This document shows positions 46,604-59,000 of a stretch of 64,000 nucleotides of DNA, in pieces. The notes beneath the pieces are model-generated. The model was not told the DNA's origin. It did no database searches and saw only the letters and a list, made by a program, of their open reading frames with translations. This DNA is from Phycomyces blakesleeanus NRRL 1555(-) (Eukaryota; Mucoromycota; Mucoromycetes; Mucorales; Phycomycetaceae): positions 861,001-925,000 of the forward strand of contig NW_017265141.1 of NCBI RefSeq assembly GCF_001638985.1, written 5' to 3'. Position 1 is the stretch's first letter. Every line of letters starts with the position of its first letter. The translations under genes were made by a program, and so were the position numbers.

Positions 46604-47650
46604 GTTTTTTATGATACAGAAAGAAAGAGAAGGAGAAATATCCGAAACTTTTAGGATTATTTATTTATTTATTTATTTGTTTGTTTGGTTTTTAGTATAT
46701 TATTTAAAAACTCTCTATACGTGTCTTTAAAGGGGGGGGGGGGGGGGGGTGTTAAGACTGGGTGCAGGACTGGGGGTACTCTCTTTTTTTTTTACGAGAA
46801 AAAGCGGAGTTGTAATTAAATGAGCCATAAAACAGAACGTTAAAATAAGAGACATTTACTGTGTATAGAGCCTGATTACGCCACTTTGATTGGATCTACT
46901 AGATTATAGTAAATTCGTTGACGGCCTGTGTTTTGTGTAGGAAACAAATGAAAATTTTCATAGCATACAGAATGAGTTGCCTGCAATAAGATTTGTATTC
47001 TTCTTATTTTATATTCAAGGTTCGTTTTTGGACAGTTTTACTATTATTTATTTTTGGATAGGTGTTTAGGATCCTGATACATCGTACAGGACTGGTGTGT
47101 TTAGGAGAATAATCAAATATATAAATACACATATCAATTCGCTGTTCTTAGCTTATCTTATCTTTTTGTGAATCCATAAAAGCTTAGCCATCCTTGCTTG
47201 CATTGATTATTCACATGGACTAACAAAAAGGTTACCCTAAAATAACCCTGGAAATAAATAAACACATTTCCACAACACAATTTACAATCGTATAAAGGGT
47301 TTATTCAACCAATCAATTCATCAAATAGTTCATAATTTGTTACGCTATATTGTTAAAACACATACATTAACAATCATAATATCTTTATTAAATGTCCATT
47401 GTTTAACTTTCTAGCTCTTCTAATCCGCGATAATAGTCCACAGCTTAGAACAAAAATATATATCATACATCTCAAGTATAGCATTGCAGTGTTTAAACTT
47501 GATATTAAGACAAGTTGGATTGCTTCTTCTTCTTCCTTTTTTTTGAACCAATGAGAATTCGATTTTAGATGAAAAGAAAAGAAAAATTAAGACAAATATG
47601 GATTATTTTGTTTTGTAGAATATTCTTTATCTGTAACATTATAAATTCAC
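46604..47650. promoter_or_regulatory. GDH2 upstream region with a G18 tract
   Basis: An uninterrupted run of 18 G (46732-46749 on plus; C18 in GDH2 sense) sits about 130 bp upstream of the GDH2 start, next to (TTTA)n repeats at 46655-46680. No gene is seen up to 47650. Confidence 0.5.
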
Positions 47651-47938
47651 TTGGAAGGAAAACGACGTTCAAAACGCCAATGTCTTAACAAATATAAGCT
47701 AAAAAAAAAGTGCTTAGAGTCTTTGATACGAGCCACAGTTTCAATGGAGTTGCAGAAAACAACGAAAAATAAACGAAAAAGCTCTCTTTTGGCCTTGTTG
47801 TTGTTGGCTTTGATGCTGTGGTCTAGTACAGGTATATATATATATCCTCCAGGAAAAGAAGACAGGGCTACCAAAGTAACTGGTTTGGACATGTTAATCG
47901 ATGAAATCTCATCACATATTGCATTAGTTGACAATTAG
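47651..47938 (+). CDS. Hypothetical 95-aa ORF with one membrane segment (doubtful)
   Basis: Plus-strand frame MEGKRRSKRQCLNKYKLKKK, very basic, followed by SLLALLLLALMLWSS (membrane-like) and a short acidic tail. The opposite strand has an equally long frame (47934-47647), so at most one is real and the coding strand is uncertain. A minus-strand reading could also be split by an intron ending in TACTAG near 47822. I see no family match. Listed because the two coincident frames and surrounding 3'-like sequence may mark a small gene. Confidence 0.25.
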   Translation: MEGKRRSKRQCLNKYKLKKKCLESLIRATVSMELQKTTKNKRKSSLLALLLLALMLWSSTGIYIYPPGKEDRATKVTGLDMLIDEISSHIALVDN

Positions 47939-48872
47939 TTATTTTGGAAACAATTTTAATATTATCAGAATATATAATCCCACAGTAGTTCCTAAGCAGG
48001 TTTGTACGAATTATGATATTTCCAACACGATTTGATACAATTTGTACTTTTTTTTTCTGTGATGTGCGTATTGTAAACCGGCCTTAGGATCGTGTCCCAT
48101 TAATTTTGTCTTGCTATAGTAGTATGATATCCTAATAATCCCTGTATTTCTTCTTGTTTACTCGAAGTATCTCTATCTTCTATGTCATTTATGTATATAT
48201 ATGCTTACCATTTGCCGGCTATTGACCAGAATTATTTTTATTACTTACTTCCCTTTGTCTGGTATCCACATTTATTTCACTCTATGCACTTGACTTTGGC
48301 TAATATATATATATATATATATAATGCTTAAGTTGCACATAGATACGTAAAAATATACATCATCTATAGCTTTTGTATTACTCTGCTTCTATTTCTTCTC
48401 TTCAGGTCCTTATCATCTTTATTTTTTTTTTAGATTCCATGATTTTCTTTTTCACTAAACATTGCCCAGTTTTTGATAGAAAAAGAAGAATAATCGAAGT
48501 TTAATAAAAATGATTAAAAGAGAGAGAGATTAAAGTGTGGGACTATGGTCATGAAGAAGCCATATTAGCCAGTTATATTGCTTCATAATTGAAGACACCA
48601 GAAAATGCAAAACTACAAGTTTTATTTAACATCTTTGTAGACGAATCAGATTTAATTTATAAGCACTTTTTGCGACAAAGAATCCAAATTCGTTTCAATT
48701 TCAAGCAAAAACAGTATTAAGACGGTAACATGTCACTGTGGCTTGTATTTCAATATCAATTGTATGCAACTTGATCTTCCGCTTGTCTACTTTTCTGTGT
48801 GTGTGTGTGTGCGTGTGCCTCTGTATATAATTTATATATTTTTCTCTCCCTTCCTTTCTCTCTTATTTACAA
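47939..48872. promoter_or_regulatory. Upstream region of SPF45
   Basis: Gene-free. A (TA) run at 48303-48323 and a TG-rich tract at 48796-48820 precede the SPF45 start; pyrimidine-rich TCTCTCCCTTCC lies 25 bp before it, typical of strongly expressed fungal genes. Confidence 0.35.
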
Positions 48873-51203
48873 ATGTCTTTCTCTCTCTTTGGCTCATTAT
48901 CGCAATCCACGTCAGAGAATGACGAAGTACGACCAGCAGATGGATCATCAACACAACCTCCCCCACCCCCACCCCCAAAAGCACCCAGGACTGGACTGTA
49001 TGCCTCACTTTCTGGTCTTGGCACTCCTCCCCCTGTAAACGATCCATCTCCTTTGACACCAAACCCAACTCCTGCCATTGCGGCCTCTAAACCCGCAGGT
49101 ACAGAGCCATAAACATGGCTGCCTATTATCCATCTCTTTAGAATGTACATGTACACTTGTGTACACTTATGTACATGTACATGCCCTTGATATTGTTTTT
49201 CTTTCGTATCACACAGAGCTCCATCTATAGCTGATTTTCTTCTTCTTCTTCGTTAAGATAAAGAAATAGAAAAGAAGTGTGTGTGGGCGTGTGTTTTTGT
49301 GTGCTATACATATATTATACACATATATACTCTACTTTTTGTTTTCTACTGTACATTTTTTTCTTGCATTGTTGCTTAACCACCTACTCCCCCTTCAATC
49401 CTTATTTTGCCCGTTGTGCCTTGAGCAGGCTGGTCTTCTTTTGGACATTTCAGACCAGTTATACGAAAGCCAACCATTCAAGCAAAGCCTAGACTGGTCA
49501 AGCCTGTCATTCCTTCAGGTGCCAGGATTGTCTCGACCACTGTTGTCCAAAAAGACCCACGACCTCCTGTTGAATCCGAACCAACTCAGACAGCAAAGCC
49601 TACTTTAACTGCTCCAGCTACGGCACCTACCCTTACGATGAGTTCTTTGCCTTATTTGACGAGTACTGAAGATGTTAATGGGTTTCGTACAGTCCAACCC
49701 CAGAAAGTAAACCATCTCTTTAATAGAAAGAGAGAGATAGAGGCGGAAGATATACGACCCCTCTTCTTGCTTTTTTTTTACACAAAAGAAGAAACAAAAG
49801 AAGAAATACTGATGGGACATGTGCTTGGTAGAAGAAGGCCAAACATTTCGGCAAGAACAATACCCAAAATCAACAACCCATTGTATTTGACATGAGTGAG
49901 GACTATGATCCTAACAGACCCAATGATTATGAGCACTACAAGGAAGAACGGAAACAGCATGTAGAGAAAATGAAGCGGCAGAAAAAGGAAATGTTGGAGA
50001 AGAGAAAACATGATTCTCGCTCACGCTCTCGCTCTAGCTCTCGTTCTAGTCAAGACTCTTATTCTAGCTCTCGTTCTCGATCACGCTCGCTTTCACGCTC
50101 TCGATCACGCTCTCGATCACCCGTAAGAAAACATGGCAGTAAGTGTCCATTATTTGGAAGGAAGATATATCGCATTTTTTTTCTGTTTTGGATAAATAGA
50201 TAAATTATTCAAAAATCATAACCTGTTTTTTTTTGTTTTGTTTTGGTAGATGCTTTTGCACCTCCGGCCAGTCTGTACCAGCCTTCTCGACGATCACCTT
50301 CACCTGTAGCTGCAGTCGAACAAGCACCATTATCCCCAGCAGCTACAATGGCATCCTTAATAGACGGTAACATTCGAATGGATCTTAATGAGTCAGCCGA
50401 TGATGCATACATGCGTAGAGCCCGTCTCAGCCAACGTCCACCAACACAAGCGTAAGTTAATAGTTAGGATTTTTTTAGGTAGCTTATTTTAATAAGGCTT
50501 TGTATGTTTATTATTGCTTTAATAGAGATGAGGAACCAGTGTCAGGACCGAGTGGACCTGGATTGGGATCTGGAGAGGATATGGCAAGGAAGATGTTGGC
50601 CAAGTATGGCTGGCAAGAGGGACAAGGTAAATATTCGGACTCAAACCATGTTTCTTGGCTAACGAAATTTTAATTGTGAACTTTAAAGGTCTAGGAAGAA
50701 GTGAAGATGGTATTCGAGAGGCACTCCGAGTGCAAGCAACTGGTCGTGGAGGTGGCATGATCATCAACTCCCAACCAGAACCAAAGACCCAGACACCTTT
50801 GCACAAGCGACAATCTCAGGTTATCCTGCTGACCAATATGGTCGGACCTGGCGAGGTTGACGATATGTTACAGGAAGAGACAGCCGATGAGTGCGCAAAG
50901 TATGGAAAGGTCGAGAGATGCTTGATTTTTGAAGTAAGTTGACTTGCTGGATATGTGACACAAGAGTTAATGTGAACTTTATTTGCTTTGTGAAAATAGG
51001 TTCCAAATGGTCAAATTGCCGATGACCAGGCAGTTCGAATTTTTATAAAGTTCGTCCAGGTTGAGGCAGCTCAGCGTGCAATTAATGACTTGGATGGTCG
51101 ATACTTTGGTGGTCGTGTTGTCTCGGCCAGATTCTATGAAAATGATCGCTTTGATAGATTGGATTTGGCACCCACATCAGAAGAATATGCAAGAAATCAA
51201 TAG
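48873..51203 (+). CDS. Splicing factor 45 (SPF45/RBM17-like): RS region, G-patch, UHM
   Basis: Seven exons close to 521 codons: 48873-49098, 49429-49706, 49832-50138, 50250-50451, 50526-50626, 50689-50933 and 51000-51203. N-terminal MSFSLFGSLSQSTSENDEVR with a polyproline run, then a conserved FDMSEDYDPNRPNDYEHY segment and an RS-dipeptide stretch (residues about 230-265). Residues about 345-405 are a G-patch (MARKMLAKYGWQEGQGLGRS). The C-terminal RRM is a U2AF-homology motif: VILLTNMVGPGEVDDMLQEE, YGKVERCLIFEV, and LDGRYFGGRVVSARFY, in which the R-Y-F triplet is the peptide-binding RxF. Proteins of this kind bind SF1/U2AF65/SF3b155 ligand motifs in 3' splice-site selection. Intron 1 is the longest (330 nt) and carries a palindromic repeat. 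Phase fits at every junction. Confidence 0.92.
49141..49185. repeat. Palindromic GTACA repeat inside SPF45 intron 1
   Basis: ATGTACATGTACAC and its mirror TGTACATGTACAT surround a GTGTACAC core within 45 bp, giving a strong potential stem-loop. Confidence 0.6.
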
Positions 51204-51357
51204 TAAAAAAAACCATGTGATTTCCGTAAAATAATAAAATAACCTCCTCTTCCTTTCAGCAACACATTAATTAAATAAAAAAATATATATATTATGTGCA
51301 TTTGAATGCCTAAACAAAGAAGGCTTTATACATATATATTGTTATTGTTATTATTGG

Positions 51358-51806
51358 TTAAGAATCCTGCTCAGCCTTTTCTGCTTGTTCTTTTCTTAAT
51401 CTTTCCAGGCGAGTCTTGTTTCTCTTCAACAGAATTCTATTGACATTTGCACGTTCAATGTCGTTCATCTCATGCCAGTTGTTGATGCGGCTAATTGTTC
51501 CATTTTCATTTACAACTAATTTATTCAATTATGAGTATTTTTCTGTTATTATTTTTTTATAAAAAAAAAGGTTTCTTTGGTATAGTAATTGTGGTTTATT
51601 ATTATCATTGCAGAGATAGATGACTTACCGACAGGACCAAGTTCGCTGAGCTTGTAGGTGTCATTAACACCTACCTGGACAGTCTCTTCGGCCGATGCTG
51701 GTAAAGCAAGAATAGGTTTGTCTTCTTTGGTAGTGGACATTAGGGATTTATTGATTTTATTGAGTCCAATAAAACGAGATCTCAAATGGACAATGGAGCG
51801 AAGCAT
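51358..51806 (-). CDS. Small conserved fungal protein, probably mitochondrial
   Basis: Two exons, 51806-51629 and 51515-51358, close to 112 codons. The intron (51516-51628) has GTAAG and TTAG ends and the frame joins as GPV|VVNENGTISRI. N-terminal MLRSIVHLRSRFIGLNKINK is basic and acid-free, as in mitochondrial presequences. The C-terminal half, GTISRINNWHEMNDIERANV followed by NRILLKRNKTRLERLRKEQ, matches a short fungal family I have seen without a named function (pattern DGTLSRIxNWxxMxExExxxxxRxLxKRNxxRLxxL). It ends convergently 154 bp from the SPF45 stop. Confidence 0.75.
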
Positions 51807-53579
51807 AAATAAATAAATATGTATATATTTGGATGTTAAAAAAATATGAAAAAAAAAACTAAAGTTAAAATGTATATTATAAATACGAATATAAATTTAC
51901 ATCAAAATTTATAAAAATAATAATCATAACAATAAGAGCTTAAGCAAACCAGTCTTTAATTATACAGTTAATAGCTACGTATTATAAATAAAGAAAAAAA
52001 ATGTAAAGAAACAAAGGCCATTATTTCATTAATAGCTTTTGACGTCTTTGACCCAATCGCTTACAATACTGTCCTCACGCTTAAAAGTCTTTTCTTTACC
52101 CTTACTTTCATGACTTTCATGACTTTCATCTTCAGTATTGTCTCCGCTGTAATTGACATTGCTTCATTCCAAACAACATGTCCCATAATCCTTTGACTGC
52201 CTTTCTTTACCATTCTTTGTATTCATTAGAATATAATCAGTATCAAGCCTTTTTATTGCTTTATAAGAGTAAAATATTCAAACAAACTTAAGTTAACAGG
52301 CTATAATTTCTAAAACAGTTTCTATGGTGACGCTAGTATGACTTGTTACTATGTTGAAAAAGAATGATAATTAGTAGGGAAATAATTAAATAATCTCAAC
52401 ATATATATATATATATTGAGCTTTGGGTGTATAGTGACTTTGTCGATATCCCTTTCTTATCTGTTGCTGTAAAATATTTATGAATTTTAGATATTTCGAA
52501 TAGCATGTATAATACAAGAGAGAGATATAGAGACATGCCTTGTTGATTGCATTATCTCAATTACCATCAAAGCATTTACAAAATCATCTATACTTATATA
52601 TTTGTTATATACCAGCATGTTTGGAAAGGAATATAAATAAATAAAAGGTACATTCTCTAGAAAGTATATACATTGTTTTTTTCTGCTCGATTCGCAAAGC
52701 AAATATACTTACCTTTAAACCCAATTATTCGGGTTACAGAAAAATTCGCAATAGATATTTCGCGTGTGTGTGCGTATTTGCGAAATATAGAAACCTACCC
52801 GAGAAATTCACTTGAATAATGTGTTACATATACAACAGTATTCAAAGTACTTGCATAGGTTTTTAATTTTATGTATTTTTTTTAATAGTTAATTCGCCAT
52901 TTCTGCACAGTGATCGTAGGGGTAGTCAGTCATGAATATTTGTCGGGTTTATATAAAACAAATTGTGATTGATTTGAGTACTATGATTGGATTAATATGT
53001 TTGTGAATAATATCAAAGTAGCCCTGTAACGTTTATCTTTTCTTTTTCTTTTTTGGTTTATCGAGTTTAGATTTCATTTTCATAGACCAGATCATTCTTC
53101 AAAAGAAAGTACAAGTAATTAAATAGAATGTTATTTATTCTGACAGAGTTAGTCTCCAAAGCAGTGATATAATTCATTTAAACTTCAGGCTAATTTTTCT
53201 TAAAGCAACTGAAATGCCCAATTGATGGTAAACTAATAATATAATTTATATATATATATAGTGTGAATTCTGACGTCTTGTATCAGAAATGATGTTCTTA
53301 TATTTTATGTATGTAATTTATATTATCTATTTTTAATTAAATTAAATTACTTAACACCTTGGTAAATTTCAAGCCTAAAAAGTAAGCCCATTTTCTGTTA
53401 CTCTTCCCGCTTTCCGCTCTTCCTCTTCTTTCCTTTTCTTTCCTTTTATTCTATTATTTACCTGGCCTTCAACAATTATTCTCAAACAGCTTGTTGTCAA
53501 ATTTCTTGGCCCTTTGTTTTCTTTCTTTCTCAAGGAAGCTGTTACAATTACCTCTAGATAATACACTGAGCGACACTTT
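51807..53579. other. Gene-free region with a possible gene tail near its left end
   Basis: Minus-strand codons at 52165-52029 read up to DSIVSDWVKDVKSY and a stop, and an overlapping frame upstream reads KKGSQRIMGHVVWNEAMS; together they may be a frameshifted small gene, but no start or partner is clear. A 42-bp piece at 52258-52299 recurs at 19188-19229. The rest is AT-rich with (TA) runs (52400-52415, 53249-53264) and a C/T tract before the PMT gene. Confidence 0.35.
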
Positions 53580-56500
53580 ATGACCCACTACCCACCCCTT
53601 CAGCATGGTAGTGCTTATCCACAACCAAATATGAAGGACCACACTCCCGTCATAATCGAAGAGCCTTCCCGGTCCTATTCATCTGCAACTCATCAAGACA
53701 TGTTCCGTCAGCGCCGTCAGAGACGTTCGGATGACGAGTCTGATGACATTGACCTCTCAATAGATTATGATTCAAAACAAGCAAAAATAAAGAATAAGCG
53801 TATGCTTGCACACAAAGAAGCCCAGAAACGAGACTGGAAAATTGTGGCCGCATTGACTGTCTGGGCAGCCTATGTCCGTCTCTGGAAGATTTGGCAGCCA
53901 TCCTCTGTTGTGTAAGTTTCAATTCATTATTTATTTGTTATTATTACTTCTTGGGTGGGGAGGGGGGTTTATTTTATTTTATTTTTATTGTTTTATTTTA
54001 AGGATTTGAAGATCGAAAATATTCTTATCAAATGTATTTTAGGTTTGATGAAGTGCATTTTGGTGGATTTGCAGCAAAGTACATAAGAACCCGCTTCTTT
54101 ATGGACGTGCATCCTCCGGTAAGAATAACAAAAAAAAATTAATAAAAAAAAAATCGCGCCTCCTTGTTGTACACAAATACCTATATATGTTATACACCAA
54201 GACATCGGATTGCTCAAATATGTTCTATAGTTGGCCAAGATGTTAATTGCGCTGGTTGCCAAGCTGTCTGGGTTCGACGGAGTTTTTGACTTTAAAGACA
54301 TTGGAAAGTAAGTAAAACAATGTATATATTTATAAAAGAAGATAAAGAAGAAGAAGGGGGTTCAATATCGGTGAATTGAAAAAAAGGCAGATATTGATGG
54401 TGAGGTTTGAATGACTTTCTAGGGATTACATTGAATCAGACGTACCATACGTTCCTATTCGCGTTTTTTGTGGCATTTGTGGACTGCTAGTAGTTCCAAT
54501 TGCTTATCTGACCATGAGAGGATCAGGCCATTCTGTCGCCGCAGGCCTTGTGGTAGCTTTAATGGTCTGTTATGGTAAATATCAACCTTTTTTTTTTTTT
54601 AAAAAAAAATGTGAATTTCAGTTTTGATCGGAAAGAGCATACAGAGCGATTCTCATAAGATAAAGAGCTTAAGCAAAATAAACAGCCTGAATGATAAATT
54701 AAATATTTTGCTTTGTTGGCTTGAAAATTAGAGAATGGCTTAATTGCCAACAATCGATTGATCTTACTTGACCCTCCACTCTTATTTTTTACGGCTGCTA
54801 CAACCCTGATGTGGATCAACTTCCACAACCAAAAGAATAAACCTTTTCAGTTTTGGTGGTATACCTGGCTGGCATTAACTGGTCTTGGCCTTGGCCTCAC
54901 AGTCAGCTGTAAGTGGGTTGGCTTGTTCACAATTGCAACCATTGGTGTGTCTACCATCAAAAATCTTTGGGATCTGTGGGGAGATTCGCGTATTCCTGTG
55001 GTAAGCCGTCATAACATGTGTTTTTTTTTCTTCTGGTACACCTTTATGTGAAGTTGTGGACTCCGTTTTAACGCCCAATTATTATCATTATTATCTTTGG
55101 TATTGGTATTGGTATTGGTATTGTTGCTCATTTCTTCTTCTTCTTCTTTTTATCAGAATGTGTTTGTACGCCATTTTTTGGCAAGGGCAGCATGTTTGAT
55201 TGCACTGCCTGTTGTGGTATACATGCTTATGTTTGGAATTCACTTCCATTCGCTTCCCAATAGTGGTGAAGGTGATGGTTTCATGAGTCCTGAGTTCCAA
55301 CAGACTCTCGCAGGCCATAGTATGGCTGATACACCAATCGGTAAGAATGCACAAAATGCCAAGACAAATCCGAACACGAAAAAAAGGAGACACATTTTTT
55401 GGCTGTATACTGATTTATTAAACTTTAATAACTCTTTAGATATTGCTTATGGATCAAATGTATATCTGAGACATGTTGCAACTCGCGGTGGTTACCTTCA
55501 TTCACACCCTCACGATTATCTCACTGGAAGTAAACGTAAGTAATCTTCAAGGAGCCAATAGTAATAATGATAATAGCAATAAAGGGGATATACCAAATAC
55601 TTTATTTATTTACGTTTTTGTTTTTTTGGGTGGTTTAGAACAACAGGTTACTCTTTATCCTCACCGCGATAATAACAATTGGTGGACTATTCACAAGTCG
55701 ACCACAAATGAAACCGTTGGAATTGAATATGTTAAAGACAATGATATCATCCGTCTTATCCACAGAGATACTGGAAAGCGTCTCCATTCTCATGAACACC
55801 GTCCTCCCATGACAGATCTCGATTATCACAATGAAGTCAGGTAATAAATATATATATATGTGTGTGTGTGTGTCAACATTGGCTTATAAAAATAATAACA
55901 TAAGCTCATTATATACATATATATATCAGTGCTTATGGATTTCCTGGATTTAATGGCGATGCCAATGATTTTTGGCGTGTTGAGATTATAGACCATGATA
56001 AACGTGATCCTGAGTCTGAAGACAGACTTCGAACAATCCATTCAAGATTTCGCTTAATACATGTCATGTCTGGGTGCTCACTTTTCTCCCATAGCGTTAA
56101 ACTTCCCGAGTGGGGATTCGGTCAACAGGAAGTAACGTGTATTAAAAGTGGAAAGATACCCAAGACTGTGTGGTATATTGAATCTACCGAGAACTCCCAG
56201 TGTAAGATTATAATCATGTAGAACTTTATGTATATGTATGTTTAATTTGTCTCTTTCTCTCATAATTCATTATAAATCAAAAGTGCCAGATGATACCGAA
56301 AAAGTTAATTACAATCGTCCTGGATTTATTGGAAAATTCTTAGAGTTGAACAAAGTAATGTGGGACACTAACAAGGGTCTTACTGCATCTCACCCTTATG
56401 ACTCTAGACCATCGGTAAATATCCACAAGCAGATTCATATTCACACACATATATATATAGATTCTTTCTTTGCTTATACTTGATATAACCTTTACTTATT

Positions 56501-57415
56501 TACTTATTAATTCATAGTCATGGCCTGTACTGAAACGCGGTATCAATTTCTGGGGAAAAGGAGATCTTGGCCTTCATATATATTTGCTTGGAAATCCCCT
56601 TGTTTTCTGGGGAAGCACAGTTGCTATATTTTCTTACATTGCAATCAAGGCAGTATTTTTACTATTAGAGAAACGCGGTTTCCAGACTGACTTTGGAGGT
56701 AAGGCACTTTTGACAAGTAAGCGTTGGAGACAAAGTCACTTAATTAAATATATGAATTAGGGCTTCGCAAGTTTTATGACGAATCCGCTGGATTTTTCCT
56801 CATGGGATGGTGCTTCCACTATTTCCCATTCTTCCTCATGGGTCGCCAATTGTTTTTGCACCACTATATGCCTGCTCTTTACTTTGCTATTTTGCTATTT
56901 GGTGTTGGATTTGACCTCTTAACCATCAGACTTGTCAATCGTAAACGTCTTATTGCCGCTGCTGCATTTGTGATGTGTGTCATCTACGTTTACCGTTCAT
57001 TCATACCTATCACATATGGTGAGCCATGGACAAAAAAAGATTGTGAAAAGGCAAAATGGTTACCTACCTGGGACTTTGATTGCATTCAGTAAGTTTGGTT
57101 TTTTTTAATACAAAATAATAATAATAATAATCGAAATATTGAAAACATTAAACATTGATTTGTTTTTTTTGTGAATCTGCTAGATTCCGAGATGACATTT
57201 CAGCCTATTATCCTGACGGCAAGCAACCAAAACTAGAGCTCATGCAAGAAGCCATAAAGAGCTATTTTGCTCCAGCGGAAAGCAAGGAACAAGCAGCGGC
57301 AGCAATTGACGCAGTCAATATTATATCTGATGGAATAGTTCTTGCTGCTCAGAGTGATCCGGTTCTAAAAGAGAATCCACAGCAGCAAGTTACTGATGTG
57401 GATGCACAGGGGTAA
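53580..57415 (+). CDS. Protein O-mannosyltransferase, PMT2 type (EC 2.4.1.109)
   Basis: Thirteen exons close to 844 codons: 53580-53911, 54043-54118, 54231-54307, 54423-54574, 54732-55000, 55157-55340, 55440-55535, 55639-55840, 55930-56201, 56284-56414, 56518-56698, 56761-57088, 57184-57415. A cytosolic N-terminus precedes the first helix (IVAALTVWAAYVRLW). FDEVHFGGFAAKYI, right after it, holds the D-E pair of the catalytic luminal loop. MIR repeats lie mid-protein: NVYLRHVATRGGYLHSHPHD, GKRLHSHEHRPPMTDLDYHN, and FRLIHVMSGCSLFSHSVKLP. GYGFPGFNGDANDFW-type spacing and the HEHRPP triplet match the PMT2 branch better than PMT1 or PMT4. It transfers mannose from dolichyl-phosphate-mannose to Ser/Thr in the ER. 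Multiple membrane helices follow the MIR region. The very last exon is an Ala/Gln-rich cytosolic tail. Confidence 0.9.
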
Positions 57416-57746
57416 ATCACCTCGATATCCATCATACTTGCATCATTATTTATAACAAAAAAAATATCAAATAGCTAAATAGACTTACACATCTGCAAAT
57501 CAAAATTGAAACTTGGTGTAATATAATGCACGCATAAAAATATAAATACATATAAATTATTGCTATTATTCTAAATAATGGATATAAGTAATTCATTTTT
57601 TGAAAAGCTTCCTAGTTTCAAAACTAGTTCCTGTGAAAATGAAACAATAATAAAAACAAAATAGTTTCTGTTTTAATTAAGACTCGTCTTTTACTTCTTC
57701 TTTTATGTGAATTAAGTATTACTTGCTAAATCAATTGAGTATTTAT
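57416..57746. other. Convergent 3' region of PMT and DUF2461 genes
   Basis: 331 bp, AT-rich, no gene seen; the two genes end facing each other. Confidence 0.5.
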
Positions 57747-59000
57747 TTATCCTGTCCATGAGTTCAAGATGGTAACAAAAGGAACAATTGCTTCATATAC
57801 ATCGAGTATTTTGTCCAAAAATCCCTCTGAAACAACGTCCAAGTCATCAAATTTCTTTGAAATAACGAAACTCTTGTACCGCAAAAGTTCGATTTCTGGA
57901 TGATTTTTGTCTACATTCCGCGGTGCTGTCTTGAGCTTGTCAGTGTCTTCCAGCAGTGATATACCATGCTTTCCAAATATTTTTTCCATGCCTTCCAGCT
58001 CCAATGCTTCACGTAACAAGGATGCATGGTCAATTATGCCTTCTCGGATGCTTTGCAGGCGATTGGCGGAAGGTTGCCAGATTCCTGCCCCAATGTATGT
58101 GCCTCCTCCTGGTGCAACTGCAAAGTAATAGCCAGCAAATGGAGATTTTTTGCCTCCTCTCGAAAAAGAGGCCGAGAGGTATGTCTTGTAAGGCCTCAAG
58201 TCATTCGTAAATCTCAAATCTCGGCTTTGTAACAGAAAGAGAGAAGAATATAAAGGGTTTAATTCATTTCACATACACAAACGGAAATACCAATGACACA
58301 ATAAGACTTACTGCTGTCGATATACTGATAGTTTTGGGTTCTCTACTAGAATCGTGGGATCCAAATCATGCAATTGTTCCATAAGCATACCAACAAAGTC
58401 TGTGAATTCTTTCTGGGTATCTTTCCATCGATCCTGGGATACAAACATTAACATTATTATGCTTGTATTGAATGTAAGTTAAAATTGGTATATTAATATA
58501 CCTGACTGGAAAGCATAAATTCTCGAGTATTATTTTCCTTCAAGTCTGCTAAGAACTCTAGTACTTTTGGTGATAGGGCGTCTGCAAAAGGAGAGCCTTT
58601 TGGGTGTGGAATTTTGATTGTGCTTGGCTTCAGCTTTGAAGCTATATCATTCTCATTCTTAACGACATTCTGTGAATCTTGTTCCTTTACTTCTTCCTCT
58701 TCCTCTTCTTCGTATTCGTCCTGGCTATCATCTATAGCTTTAGCTGGTACTCGTTGGATTCGGGTACGTTTCGAGCGACGTTCGATTGTTGCAATGCGAT
58801 CAACATGATTCCCATTTGGCTTGGTTTTTGTCTTCTTTGGTTCTATAAGCTCAGATAATCACTCAACGAATTATATACATATACATGTATATAGACAATG
58901 TAACACGTATTGAAATATGTAGCTGTATACAAGAGAATAATGCTTTTTATTAAATATTTTTTTCTCTTTTTATACCTTTATTTCTTTTTGTGGCAGGCAT
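57747..59000 (-). CDS. DUF2461 (TIGR02453) family protein
   Basis: Four exons close to 322 codons: 59000-58976, 58842-58502, 58433-58312 and 58224-57747. A tiny first exon (MPATKRNK) is followed by a basic, then Glu-rich stretch (DEYEEEEEEEVKEQ), both nuclear-like features. The domain starts at SPKVLEFLADLKENNTREFM, followed by the typical DRWKDTQKEFTDFVGMLMEQ and RDLRFTNDLRPYKTYLSASF with FAGYYFAVAPGGGTYIGAGI, ending with the helical tail. The family is widespread in bacteria and fungi and its function is unknown. The first exon is placed by the splice frame and by the lack of any ATG in exon 2 before the conserved part; it is the least certain element of the model. Confidence 0.8.

Noticed and set aside
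48832..49156. Minus-strand Gly-rich frames opposite SPF45 exon 1
   Set aside because: Antisense of the polyproline region; the SPF45 exon chain is in frame over seven exons.
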